Positions 18,482-27,835 of a stretch of 64,000 bases of DNA are shown piece by piece. Source of the DNA: SM1-73 sp964588305 (lineage in GTDB: Bacteria; Zixibacteria; MSB-5A5; SM1-73); the NCBI GenBank assembly GCA_964588305.1, contig CAZPOP010000005.1, forward strand, positions 1 through 64,000, read 5' to 3'. The position numbers were made by a program, and so were the translations under genes. The notes beneath the pieces are model-generated. The model did not search any database, had not been told where the DNA came from, and was given only the letters and a program-made list of their open reading frames with translations. Position 1 is the first letter of the stretch. The number at the start of each line of letters is the position of its first letter.

Positions 18482-19034
18482 ACGTCTCCTCAATCTGTGC
18501 CCGTAAATCCTTAAGGAATACTACCTGATTTGAAGCCTTTGCCAGAAGCCCGGAAAGTCTTTTCCCCGGAGCAACGACCACTGTTTTTTTCTTGTGGGCT
18601 TTTAGGTACTTGAGCAACTTAACAAAGTCGCCATCCCCGCTGCACGAAACAAACTCGTCGTATCTGTCCATCTGGTCGATGGCTGCAATAGTGATTTCAA
18701 CATCGAAATTGCATTTGTGTCTGAATTTTCCTTGTGTGTGATCGTATACGCGGGAAACAAGCTTGGTTACGACTTTGAATCCAATGGATTTTAGTGTTTT
18801 GAAGAAATCCAGCTTCTTTGCCTTGGCCTCCAGGAATTCATTCAGGCTAGCCGTTGGCTTATGGTCAAAGAAGACTGCTTTGGTTCTGATTCCTTCATAA
18901 TAGACCACATCAATATGGTCGTAGAGGCCCCTGAAGTACTGCTGAAATCTCCTCCAGCTGATTCGCCACCGCTTCTCTTTCAGGTAATACTTGATATTTG
19001 ATGCATCTATTAGGATCAAAGCCTTCTTAGGCAT
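18480..19034 (-). CDS. NYN-domain (LabA/DUF88) putative ribonuclease
   Basis: This is 184 residues from the ATG at 19034, preferred over an upstream Met (19145) because GAAAGGTG lies before it and the NYN domain begins at once: MPKKALILIDASNIKYYLKEK. Later acidic motifs are KCNFDVEITIAAIDQMDRYDEFVSCSGDGDFVKLL. These give the PIN-like acidic centre (Asp in LIDASN, Asp in NFDVEI, Asp-x-Asp in SGDGDF). Family members act on RNA, but the role here is unknown. The gene ends inside the T run of a convergent terminator. Confidence 0.88.
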   Translation of the reverse strand: MPKKALILIDASNIKYYLKEKRWRISWRRFQQYFRGLYDHIDVVYYEGIRTKAVFFDHKPTASLNEFLEAKAKKLDFFKTLKSIGFKVVTKLVSRVYDHTQGKFRHKCNFDVEITIAAIDQMDRYDEFVSCSGDGDFVKLLKYLKAHKKKTVVVAPGKRLSGLLAKASNQVVFLKDLRAQIEET

Positions 19035-19167
19035 ATTGGGAACACCTTTCTCAAAACCGAAATCCCGGCCAGAATCGGAAACAAGATCAGGGCGAAGACT
19101 AATCTGTTGTCGAACTAACGGGAAGGCATGGGTTATTCTTTCCAATCATAAACATCCAAGTCTGCAC

Positions 19168-19198
19168 GGGCGGAGTTGAAGCTCCGCCCCCACTTTTT
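19168..19198 (+). repeat. GC-rich hairpin followed by T run
   Basis: GGGCGGAG, loop TTGAAG, CTCCGCCC, then CCAC and seven or more T. It reads as a terminator only on the plus strand, where no gene precedes it; both neighbours are on the minus strand. It resembles the dispersed palindromes elsewhere in the window. Confidence 0.6.
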
Positions 19199-19203
19199 TT
19201 CGG

Positions 19204-21540
19204 CTATTTCAGCAGAACCATCTTTTTGGTTCTACGATAATCACCTGTTTTCAGTTGATAGAAATAAATGCCACTCGCCACCTGATTGCCGTCTTCATCC
19301 CTTCCGTCCCAAATCATTTCATATGTTCCGGCTTGTTTGGACTCATTCACCAGAGTCCTCAACAACTCCCCGCGAATATTATAGATTTTGAGGGTAGTAC
19401 GGATGGAACCGTGAATCATGGACTGCAAACCATAAACGGTGAAGGGTATGGCAGTGGCCGGGTTAAAGGGGTTGGGATAGTTTTGATATAAGTGGTAGGT
19501 TTTAGGCGAGAGGCTGGAAGAGTCAAGTTCGTCACTAACGCCCGTCGTTCCCAAAAAATCGATATCAAAGGTATCTGCATCGAGAGGAGTAAAACAATAT
19601 TCAAACGTTCCTGGATTCAAGAATACACAGTAATTCCCTACAGGCAGACCGGTGAATTGATAATTTCCCGACGAATCAGTAAGAGTGCTGTCATTTCGAT
19701 CTCCTGACAAGTGGACGCAAGTATCCGCCACAGGGTCGTCCCGACTGTCCGCCACCCTTCCTCTGATACTGTTCAGGGTGAGGTTTTTATAGAAGTGGAC
19801 TCCTCCCTCTCCCTCACCAACGAATAGATCCTGGTCGCCATCTGAGTCTGTATCACAAAGAAATGGTGCGCTTCGCTCGCCCACATCAATCGAGTCGTAG
19901 TTATCGGCAATGAAAACAAGGGAATCAGCCTGAGGGTTGCCCTCATTTCGATAGAAGAACAACTTCCCTTCCTCATTACCTATGAGCAGATCAAAATCAC
20001 CATCTAAGTCCAGATCACCCAAGGTCGGTACACTATACTTACCTGCGTCGATGGAATTGTAATCGTCCGAGATCAGAGTCCAAGAGGGTTCTTCGGGGAT
20101 ACCGTCATTTCGATAGAAAGAAATCTTGCCATACGTTTGCCCGATGAAAAGATCCAGATCAGAATCAGCATCTACATCCACGAAAGCAGATGAAGAATAT
20201 CCGCCAACGTCAATGGAATAGTAATTATCTGAAACCAACATCCAGGAAGGTGCTTGCGGTGAACCGATGTTTCGATAGAATTCTATTTGACCGTCATCTT
20301 TTCCTACGAAAAGATCGATATCTCCATCTGAATCGATGTCTGCAAAGACGGGCTGGGAGTAATCCTCTGCTTTGATGGCATAATAATTTTGAGTGACGAA
20401 AGTCCACGACGAAATGGGCGAAGTCATCTCGCTCCTGTAGAAATTGATATTACCGTCTTCTTCTCCTACGAAAAGGTCGAAATCGCCGTCACCGTCTATG
20501 TCCGCTAAAACCGGCTTGCTATAACTTCCCAGATCGATGAAGTTGTAATTCTCCGTGACAAAGCTCCAATCAGGAAGGTTAGCGGAGCCATCGTTTCTGT
20601 AATAGCAGACCTTCCCCTCCTCTTGTCCCACGGACAGATCAAAATCGGAATCGTCGTCAATGTCCGTAAAAACGGGAACGCTATTTCGCCCCGCGTTAAT
20701 GGAGTTGTAATTGGATGTAATGGAATCCCACTCGGGGGAATTTGAAGTCCCGGTGTTTCTATAGAAGTTGATATTACCGTACTCCTCGCCCACAAATAAA
20801 TCGAAGTCGCCGTCGTCGTCGATATCCACAAACTGAGGAGTACTGGAGGCTCCCACGTCAATCGAATGATAACTCTCGGTGACAAAGCTCCAGAGCGGGC
20901 TGGTTTCTGTCCCGTCATTTCGATAGAAATTGACATTGCCACCCTTCTCACCAACAAAGAGATCCAGATCGGAATCAGCATCGATGTCCACCAAGCAGGG
21001 AAAACTTCTTTCACCCACATCTATCGAGTCATAACTGTCCGTGATCTTTGTCCAGAGAGGAAAGCTCGAATTTCCATTATTCTGGTAAAAAGAAATCATC
21101 CCCTGATCATTTCCCACGAAAAGATCAAAGTCGCCATCATCATCTATGTCTGCAAAGAAAGGTGCGCTTTTTTCGCCAACATCAATCGAATCATAAGAGT
21201 CCGAGACGAAGCTCCACTGGGGTTGATCGTTTGTGCCATCGTTGCGAAAGAAACTGATCCTGCCGTCTTCGGCACCCGTGAACATGTCCAGATCGTCATC
21301 TCCGTCTATATCCACAAAGGTTGGCTTGCAAAACTCGGTGCCGCCTGAAAAGGCACAGTCTACAACCCGGCCATCAATTATCGCTTTATACTCCTTCCTC
21401 CATCTTACTTCAGCGGTCTGAACCGCTGGATTCATGCCTCCGGAAGAAGAATTGGACGTAAGAAGAAGAGAGACCAGCCAGAAAAGAATACACACGCCCC
21501 CTATTTTCTTTGGTTTTTCGGCCTTCGAGGAGCTATTCAT
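19204..21540 (-). CDS. Secreted FG-GAP/VCBS-repeat protein with C-terminal sorting domain
   Basis: This 778-residue protein has a signal segment near residues 13-35 (GGVCILFWLVSLLLTSNSSS). Ten repeats of about 54 residues each carry a calcium-loop-like core such as FADIDDDGDFDLFVG followed by GxISFYRNDG; together they suggest a beta-propeller surface or adhesion protein. A single carboxypeptidase-regulatory/SdrB-like module follows (GRVADSRDDPVADTCVHLSGDRNDSTLTDSSGNYQF cut by turns). The C-terminus is an NPFNP sorting domain (NYPNPFNPATAIPF to KKMVLLK). The repeats are very alike, so recombination may change their number. Confidence 0.88.
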   Translation of the reverse strand: MNSSSKAEKPKKIGGVCILFWLVSLLLTSNSSSGGMNPAVQTAEVRWRKEYKAIIDGRVVDCAFSGGTEFCKPTFVDIDGDDDLDMFTGAEDGRISFFRNDGTNDQPQWSFVSDSYDSIDVGEKSAPFFADIDDDGDFDLFVGNDQGMISFYQNNGNSSFPLWTKITDSYDSIDVGERSFPCLVDIDADSDLDLFVGEKGGNVNFYRNDGTETSPLWSFVTESYHSIDVGASSTPQFVDIDDDGDFDLFVGEEYGNINFYRNTGTSNSPEWDSITSNYNSINAGRNSVPVFTDIDDDSDFDLSVGQEEGKVCYYRNDGSANLPDWSFVTENYNFIDLGSYSKPVLADIDGDGDFDLFVGEEDGNINFYRSEMTSPISSWTFVTQNYYAIKAEDYSQPVFADIDSDGDIDLFVGKDDGQIEFYRNIGSPQAPSWMLVSDNYYSIDVGGYSSSAFVDVDADSDLDLFIGQTYGKISFYRNDGIPEEPSWTLISDDYNSIDAGKYSVPTLGDLDLDGDFDLLIGNEEGKLFFYRNEGNPQADSLVFIADNYDSIDVGERSAPFLCDTDSDGDQDLFVGEGEGGVHFYKNLTLNSIRGRVADSRDDPVADTCVHLSGDRNDSTLTDSSGNYQFTGLPVGNYCVFLNPGTFEYCFTPLDADTFDIDFLGTTGVSDELDSSSLSPKTYHLYQNYPNPFNPATAIPFTVYGLQSMIHGSIRTTLKIYNIRGELLRTLVNESKQAGTYEMIWDGRDEDGNQVASGIYFYQLKTGDYRRTKKMVLLK

Positions 21541-21804
21541 CCGACGCCAAAATCGAGTGCAAACAACTCTATTACTGATTGAATTTGACTTTGATCTAAT
21601 TTAGCCCTGTCAGCAAACCTTGTCAAGGGAATTCGTCTGGAGTGTCTCCTTATGGTCCATCCACCTAATGAATTGACATGTTTAGGAGTCACTGTGCGGT
21701 CTTTTAAAAGGCTGGCGCCTTAACTCCTGTGACCATGGGGGAATCATCTGCAAATGCAACGATGTCCGTTCGCAATGCGGAAGAAGAGAGCGGAATTCTG
21801 TCTG

Positions 21805-21827
21805 GTTCACCTAAAGGTGAACACTCC
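21805..21827 (+). repeat. ACTCC-tagged palindrome (REP-like)
   Basis: GTTCACCTAAAGGTGAAC then ACTCC. The same 26-base stretch, in opposite orientation, recurs at 63650-63675. The stem is 8 bp with a 2-nt centre. Confidence 0.8.
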
Positions 21828-22211
21828 AATCGGGACCGATACATATCTGTTTCCGGGAAGTCCCCTTCGGGCGTTCGCTCCTCAGAAGGCGGCAAGAACA
21901 TTAATTCCCATCAAAAATTCCTCATTTTGAGGGATTTTTGTCAGATTCTTTGAAGGCAAAATCCAAGAAGCCGGCTTTTTCAGATCTTAAGTTTAATCAT
22001 TCAAAAGACTTACGCAAAACGAAAGAGGATTGATCTTGTCCTGTTTTTTTAAGTATCCTTTAAGGATTCTCTTAAGTCCCAAGAATATCTTACGGTTGAG
22101 AAAAAGAAAGGAAAATTCGGTGAGGATTATGAGTTGCGTTTATGAAAAAAACCAGGATGAGAAAAACCCCCTTCCTCTCACGCCGGCCCTTGGCTAGGGA
22201 TTCGGTGGCGT

Positions 22212-22241
22212 AGATCCCGCCAGAAGCGGGATCTGCGCTCC
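22212..22241 (+). repeat. REP-like hairpin with CTCC tag
   Basis: AGATCCCGC, loop CAGAA, GCGGGATCT, then GCGCTCC. It is a 9-bp perfect stem with the CTCC tag seen in the ACTCC family. Confidence 0.6.
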
Positions 22242-22345
22242 TGGCCAAATAAGGAAGGAAAAAAGAAGCTGATGCTTGTGGAAAAAAACGTTATGAGAAG
22301 AGGAATGAAAAAACACAAACCTATAACCCCCGACCAAAATCAGGA

Positions 22346-22663
22346 GGCGAGTGAAATGAAATCCAGTACAATCTCTGAAGTACTGTCAACCTTTTGCGTC
22401 AAACCTCTAACCTTAATTTCCAAAAGGAGGAAAACCATAAAGACGAAAATCCTAGAACGACGGGACACGAAGACCCTCGCGTCACTTGGTGCACAGAGAC
22501 GCCGGAGGCCCTTGCTGCTGACAGATTTGAAGCTCTGAGTCTTGACAATGCTTTTTTTCTTTTTGGCCGGTACTCTTGCCACCGCTGGCCTGAAGAGTGA
22601 AAGCGCAGAAGAGACCACACAGTCCGGGCTTGGCGTGTCGATGGTGAGATTCGTGGAAGTTTG
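22346..22663 (+). pseudogene. Decayed secreted-protein gene start duplicating the downstream leader
   Basis: Bases 22354-22455 repeat the leader of the gene at 22761 (bases 22678-22785): GAAATGAAA, CTGAAGTACTGT, AACCT, AAAAGGAG and the first codons. In this copy the start is ATA instead of ATG. After an unrelated stretch, an ATG at 22549 encodes a 38-residue peptide MLFFFLAGTLATAGLKSESA plus EETTQSG and a stop, which resembles the end of a signal peptide. I infer a duplicated secreted gene that lost its start and most of its body. Confidence 0.45.
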
Positions 22664-22760
22664 AAAACAGGATGCTTGAAATGAAACCACATGCAATTGC
22701 TGAAGTACTGTTGACCTTAAACCTTGAATCTTTAACCTTTTCTCTAAAAGGAGCAAAGTC

Positions 22761-25700
22761 ATGAAAACAAGAATCTTTTTTGCGGGTCTTTTGTTTGCGG
22801 TCTTCTGCACAGCTTCTTTGAGTTATGCTGACGTGCCGCAAATGATTAACTATCAGGGGAGGCTAGCCGACACCACCGGGAATGCAATCGACACCACGGT
22901 CTCCATGACCTTCGCAATCTACACAGATAGCGTTGGGACGGATTCGCTATGGAGCGAAACACAGAATTCAGTAATAGTGGAAGGTGGGATGTTCAATCTC
23001 CTCTTGGGAAGCGTCACCCTTATTCCTGATTCGGTCTTTGACGGAAGCACCAGATACTTGGGAGTGAAGGTTGGGACCGATGAAGAGATGAGTCCCAGAC
23101 GACCTCTGGTGAGTGCAGGATATGCTTTCCGCTCAGAATTCGCAGATACGGCAGAATACGCTCGAGTCGGTGCCTCCGACGACGACTGGGTCATTCAGGG
23201 AGATACGATTTACCACGAACAGGGGAACGTCGGTATCGGGACGACAAGTCCTGCAAACAAGTTAGATGTCGCGGGTAACATTCATGCCAGCGGCACGATT
23301 AGAAGTGGAAACTCCATTACCATAGATGGAGTTAACGATAAGATCACCGCAAGCGGCGGCAAGATAGACTTCGACGATGAAGACCTTGTCACCACGGGCG
23401 ACGTCGGTATCGGGACCACCAGTCCCGGCGAAGAGATCGAAGTTTACAAGAACCAAAACGATTGGACCAATCTGCGGCTCAATAATCCCAACGGAGGGAA
23501 CAATGCCGGCAGCGCCATCTACTTCCATGAGGGAGGAGGATATCGAGCCTACATCGCAGCTGCCAACTCGGGTAACACGGTCGCCCTTGCCGGGCCAAGA
23601 AGCCTCAGCATCCAGAGCAACGGTGGTCCGATTCACATTCGTACTGTGGGCGACCATCCGGTGTCCATTCTGCCTTACGGTGGCAACGTCGGCATCGGGA
23701 CGACAACTCCCGGAGAGGAGTTGGACGTAGTAGGCGATCTGCAGACCTCCGGGAACGTTAAGGTTGGCGGAAACATTGTGGAGCTCAATCCTGGATTCGT
23801 GGCAGGAAACCTTCGATATCAATCTAATCAGCTGAGCTTCTTTGGTGGGAACAGCGGAATTTCTCTCAGAGATGCAGGCGGAAACACTAAAGTCGTGATG
23901 CTGAACAGCGGTGATGTGGGCATCGGGATCACCGCGCCCAGTGACAAGCTACATGTCAATAACGGAAATGTCAGAATTTCAGGGGCGGGAAATGGGATTT
24001 ATTTTTCTGACGGTAGCTTCCAAACAACGGCTGGCGTGGGTTCTGCAAATTCTGTCAGCAACAATCTTGATGCGGTGATAACCGGCGATGCTGATGCCAA
24101 TGGCAGTGGTGGTGTGAAACTGCGAACCGACTCGAATGACAGAATCACGGTCTTAAACAATGGCAATGTCGGCATCGGAATCACGAATCCTACGGAGAAG
24201 TTGGATGTGGCGGGAACAGTGAAGATGACCGGCTTCAAGTTACCCGGAGGTGCAGCAAATGGGTATGTCCTCACCTCAGATGCTTCTGGCGTGGGAACCT
24301 GGCAGGTATCAACGGGAGGAGGCGGTTTGGCCAGCGTGGATGGCGTTTCCAACCCGGGCGGAGACGTGGATTTGATTGCTCAGAACGCCATCAACATCAC
24401 GCCCAACGACGGAGCCAATACCATCACCATCGGGGAGAGCCATTCTGCCAGGACTGATAATCCCCACCAGGTGACTGCGACGCAAACTGGAGCCATAGTC
24501 AGCACGGATGGCGTTTCGAATCCAGGCGGAGACGTGGACTTGGTCCCTCAGAACGCAATCACCATCACTCCCAACGATGGAGCTAATACCATCACCGTAG
24601 GAGAGAGCCATTCTGCCAGGACCGACAACCCCCACCAGGTGACTGCGACGCAAACTGGCGCTTTGTTGAGCGTGGATGGGGTTTCCAATCCAGGCGGAGA
24701 TGTTGATTTCGTTGCCGGAACTAACATGACCATCACCCCTGATCCCACGGGCGACAGCATAACCTTCTCGGCTACGGTCAACTATGCGCAGGTATTCACC
24801 GTGGCCCAGACCGGCGGGAATTTCACCACCATCGGCGCTGCCCTGAATTCGTGCGTGAATCCCGGATGCAACAATAGCTATCTGATCAGGGTGATGCCGG
24901 GCGTTTATAACGAGACGGTGGTGTGCAGTTCCTTTGTCAGGCTCCAAGGAGCGGGCAAATACGTCAGCTACATTACGGGTACGGTGACTGCAGTTGACAG
25001 CGTCACCATAGATGGCTTCAATATCGCCGGGGGCATACTATGTCCTGGCACTTGTCCCACCATCACACACAACATAATCACTAACGGTGTGGGGGATGGG
25101 ATATTGATCACCAACCTGGGACAACCCTGGATCAAGGAAAATGAGATCATAGACTGCGCCGGATGGGGCATCCACTGCAACGGATGGGATACGAACGCCT
25201 GGATCATCGCCAACAAGATCGAAAGAAATGGCGCGGGAGGCATCAGGTGTACAGATTCCTCGCCCACCATCAGCAATAATCAGATTCTGGCGAATCACAA
25301 CTATGGCATCTACCTTATTGGGGCCATGGGGCAGCCCTCGGAGCCAACCATCGATGACAACGTTATCGGACGCACTCAACCTACGGGAAGCGGAATTGGC
25401 ATCTATATGATAGGTTATGCCGAGCCGCGCATCATCGCCAACGATATCTGGATAAACTACACCGGCATTGAGATCCATCCCTCCACTCAGCCATCCATTC
25501 TGGCTAATAACATCAGCTATAATAACGCATACGGGATAATATGTTTTTCCAGCGGTGCCTCCAGACCGGTAACCATCAAAAGCAACCATATTCACAGCAA
25601 TCCTACCGTGGGCCTGGATATCGTAAACGCGGCTCCCATCGTTACTCATAACAACATCAACGTTAATGATCCGTCGGGAGTCAATCCGGATATCCAGTAC

Positions 25701-25817
25701 GTTGGTCCTCCCTTCCCTATGATAAGTATGAACGTGGTCGATATAATAGCCGTCGCCGGGACAGGGGCTACTGGCTTGTATAACGTAACCGGCGCAGGGG
25801 CGGCCATTGCTCCTTAA
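22761..25817 (+). CDS. Surface protein with VGIG repeats and right-handed beta-helix
   Basis: This 1018-residue protein has a signal peptide ending near SLSYA. The N-terminal domain has a common opening in such proteins (VPQMINYQGRLADTTGNAID to LVSAGYAFRSE). Five VGIGTTSP-type turns (VGIGTTSPANKLDV and similar) follow, as in tail-fibre-like trimeric stalks. Three nearly identical 56-residue repeats begin at DNA 24341, 24509 and 24677 (DGVSNPGGDVDL...TPNDGANTITIGESH). Residues about 680-1000 have NosD-like parallel beta-helix repeats. No sorting domain is visible. SD AAAAGGAG precedes the ATG. It is likely a surface adhesin or fibre. Confidence 0.82.
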   Translation: MKTRIFFAGLLFAVFCTASLSYADVPQMINYQGRLADTTGNAIDTTVSMTFAIYTDSVGTDSLWSETQNSVIVEGGMFNLLLGSVTLIPDSVFDGSTRYLGVKVGTDEEMSPRRPLVSAGYAFRSEFADTAEYARVGASDDDWVIQGDTIYHEQGNVGIGTTSPANKLDVAGNIHASGTIRSGNSITIDGVNDKITASGGKIDFDDEDLVTTGDVGIGTTSPGEEIEVYKNQNDWTNLRLNNPNGGNNAGSAIYFHEGGGYRAYIAAANSGNTVALAGPRSLSIQSNGGPIHIRTVGDHPVSILPYGGNVGIGTTTPGEELDVVGDLQTSGNVKVGGNIVELNPGFVAGNLRYQSNQLSFFGGNSGISLRDAGGNTKVVMLNSGDVGIGITAPSDKLHVNNGNVRISGAGNGIYFSDGSFQTTAGVGSANSVSNNLDAVITGDADANGSGGVKLRTDSNDRITVLNNGNVGIGITNPTEKLDVAGTVKMTGFKLPGGAANGYVLTSDASGVGTWQVSTGGGGLASVDGVSNPGGDVDLIAQNAINITPNDGANTITIGESHSARTDNPHQVTATQTGAIVSTDGVSNPGGDVDLVPQNAITITPNDGANTITVGESHSARTDNPHQVTATQTGALLSVDGVSNPGGDVDFVAGTNMTITPDPTGDSITFSATVNYAQVFTVAQTGGNFTTIGAALNSCVNPGCNNSYLIRVMPGVYNETVVCSSFVRLQGAGKYVSYITGTVTAVDSVTIDGFNIAGGILCPGTCPTITHNIITNGVGDGILITNLGQPWIKENEIIDCAGWGIHCNGWDTNAWIIANKIERNGAGGIRCTDSSPTISNNQILANHNYGIYLIGAMGQPSEPTIDDNVIGRTQPTGSGIGIYMIGYAEPRIIANDIWINYTGIEIHPSTQPSILANNISYNNAYGIICFSSGASRPVTIKSNHIHSNPTVGLDIVNAAPIVTHNNINVNDPSGVNPDIQYVGPPFPMISMNVVDIIAVAGTGATGLYNVTGAGAAIAP

Positions 25818-25992
25818 GACGGCATCCGGCGAATGAAAACTGGAAAGCAGTAATGAGATGAAGACAAGAAGTGAGCCAAACACCATAAGTCAGAGACAGG
25901 CGGCGAATCAGATGAAACCGCCGCGGGTGCTAGAGGAATTTATTGGCCATGAATCAAAAACCGTAATCTCGTTCTGTGAAAAGAGGAAAACC

Positions 25993-27219
25993 ATGACAAA
26001 AATCAAATTGACTTCGGCTTGGGCTTTGGTCTGCCTGCTGATCTTTACCTTGTCTCCGGGTGAAGGAAATCTTCGGGCAAAATCAAAGAGCGGCGCTTTT
26101 GAAATGACCTCCGAGGTTTTGTGCGGGACGGGCGGAAAGTCACAATCAGCAGCCTTTGCGATTAAGGTCTCCACAGGAGCACAGCCCAGCCCCATTGGAA
26201 AGCAGAGCAGCACGAATTTCGATGCATTTGGCGGATGGGTTTACACGTCCGAAGCTTCCTTCGTGCGTGGGGATGCGAATGGTGATGGGGCAGTAGACGT
26301 ATCCGACATATCTTATTTGATCAATTATCTCTTCCTGGGCACATCGCCACCTGAACCTTTGGGCGCCGGCGATGCTACCGGTGATGGGATGGTTGATATC
26401 GCGGACGTGCTCTTTCTTATCAACTATCTGTTTCTCGGAGGATCTCCCCCCTCGTGCAGTGGCAAAAACGGATCACTTCTTTTGGGTCAGGCCAAACTGA
26501 GCGAACATCCGGGGAAAGCGCAAATAGGTCTCTGCCTGCCTGACTTGCACGAGGGAAGATCGAGAAGACTTGACCATGGGGTTGAGATAGTGGTATCGTG
26601 GAAATCTAATATTAATATCGCAGGTCTCCAGCTTGAGGTCGAGTACGATCCGCAGGAGGTCACCCTCCTTGAGCCGAAATTGACATCCCGTACGCAGGGT
26701 CTGTCCATCTTCTCAGGAGGAGAGGAGGGTCTGAGGAAAATCGGAATTCTGGACCTGACCGGAAAGAATGTCGTCCCTGCTGGAGAAGGTGAATTGGTGA
26801 CCTTCGAGGCAGAAGGAATCCGTCTTGGAAGTATCCAGATAAAGAAAGCAATCCTGGTGGACAGAGAAGCAAGGAAACTATCGGTGCAGATATCGCCAAC
26901 CGTGAAGGTGAAGACGGACAACACGGAGGCAGAAGTACCCGATCGCTTCTCCTTATCGCAAAACTATCCTAATCCCTTCAATCCGCAGACCAACATCGAA
27001 TACGCCCTTTCAAAGGATACACGTGTCAGGCTCTCCATCTACAATGTACTGGGTGAGAAGGTAACGGTGTTGGTGGACGAATACCAAGCAGCAGGATACC
27101 AAAGGGTTCGTTGGGATGGAAGGAACCAGCAGGGAGAGGACGTAGCCAGCGGTATGTACTTCTACCGGTTGGAGACCAGGGAATTCTCCACGGTAAGGAA
27201 GATGGCGCTGATTAGATAA
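25993..27219 (+). CDS. Secreted dockerin plus cohesin-like protein with C-terminal sorting domain
   Basis: I start at the ATG at 25993 (408 residues), where AAGAGGAAAACC gives a SD and a signal peptide follows (KIKLTSAWALVCLLIFTLS); the frame opens at 25858. Residues about 90-155 carry two dockerin-like Ca loops (GDANGDGAVDVSDI, GDATGDGMVDIADV). Residues about 190-310 resemble a cohesin-like beta-sandwich (INIAGLQLEVEYDPQEVTLLEP, GEGELVTFEAEG). The C-terminus is an NPFNP sorting domain (NYPNPFNPQTNIEYAL to KMALIR). Dockerin and cohesin-like parts in one chain are unusual. Confidence 0.82.
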   Translation: MTKIKLTSAWALVCLLIFTLSPGEGNLRAKSKSGAFEMTSEVLCGTGGKSQSAAFAIKVSTGAQPSPIGKQSSTNFDAFGGWVYTSEASFVRGDANGDGAVDVSDISYLINYLFLGTSPPEPLGAGDATGDGMVDIADVLFLINYLFLGGSPPSCSGKNGSLLLGQAKLSEHPGKAQIGLCLPDLHEGRSRRLDHGVEIVVSWKSNINIAGLQLEVEYDPQEVTLLEPKLTSRTQGLSIFSGGEEGLRKIGILDLTGKNVVPAGEGELVTFEAEGIRLGSIQIKKAILVDREARKLSVQISPTVKVKTDNTEAEVPDRFSLSQNYPNPFNPQTNIEYALSKDTRVRLSIYNVLGEKVTVLVDEYQAAGYQRVRWDGRNQQGEDVASGMYFYRLETREFSTVRKMALIR

Positions 27220-27762
27220 GTTCGCCATCAACGGATTCAGCGTGAACGAATCAGGCAAAGGAAGCGGGTTAGCGAAAGCCCTCTCGAGGAATCGGGGGGG
27301 CTTGGTTTTTCGATAATAAAGCCGTTGAAAATCGGTTGAGTCTATTCAGTCCATCGGCCCCTTTTGTATCAGCTACGAAGCCCCTTCGAATAAGGCAAGA
27401 GGAACCAAGATTATTCTAGATTGAAAAACAACCACACAACCAACAACCTTCAACCAGCAGGATGCGTCCGAAGTTATAGGTTTTGAGAGGATTTGAAGTG
27501 TGTGGTTGATAGTAGGTTTCGAGAAAGGAGGTAACCAGAGCTTGGTGTTTTTTTTGCTTACAACGGGTTTGGTAACCCCTTGGCTTTCAGAGTATTGGTC
27601 GAGCGCATAACCAAGGCTTCATGCTTTGGCTCGTCTCAAGATACTGCGGGCAAGCCGTAAAGGCTTGCCTACGCGGCAAGATGGCATCCAGAAGCTTATG
27701 ATCAATCCTTTGGAAAAACACCCATACCGCACCAGTGGACGCAAACCAACCGGCAAAAAGCC
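27220..27762. other. Spacer before purF
   Basis: There is no gene in about 540 bp. It holds the possible terminator at 27276 and a palindrome GGCAAGCC, GTAAA, GGCTTGCC at 27649-27669 of the dispersed hairpin kind. The rest shows nothing I can name. Confidence 0.6.
27276..27310 (+). terminator. Probable terminator after the dockerin gene
   Basis: AAGCCC / GGGCTT with a 16-nt loop, then GG and TTTTT. The stem is short, so this is tentative. Confidence 0.4.
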
Positions 27763-27791
27763 TTGACAGGGGGTTTGAGGTTTATTAAATT
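27763..27791 (+). promoter_or_regulatory. Promoter of purF
   Basis: TTGACA, 17-bp spacer, TAAATT. The same box pair and spacing precede the gene at 57493. The start codon is 45 bp downstream. Confidence 0.6.
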
Positions 27792-27835
27792 TGCGTTTCG
27801 CTCGTATATAGAGGTTGCTTAAGGATGCGTGCCAG

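Larger units (their letters stand above)
21541..22760. other. 1.2-kb spacer with palindromes and a decayed gene start
   Basis: No intact gene is visible. It holds a dispersed ACTCC-tagged palindrome (21805), a 9-bp-stem hairpin (22212) and a duplicated leader with what looks like a decayed secreted-protein gene (22346-22663), listed separately. An 88-codon frame at 22272-22538 lies across the leader copy and is not called. Confidence 0.6.

Noticed and set aside
22272..22538. 88-codon frame in the spacer before the VGIG gene
   Set aside because: It spans the duplicated leader; the peptide is basic and unlike any family.
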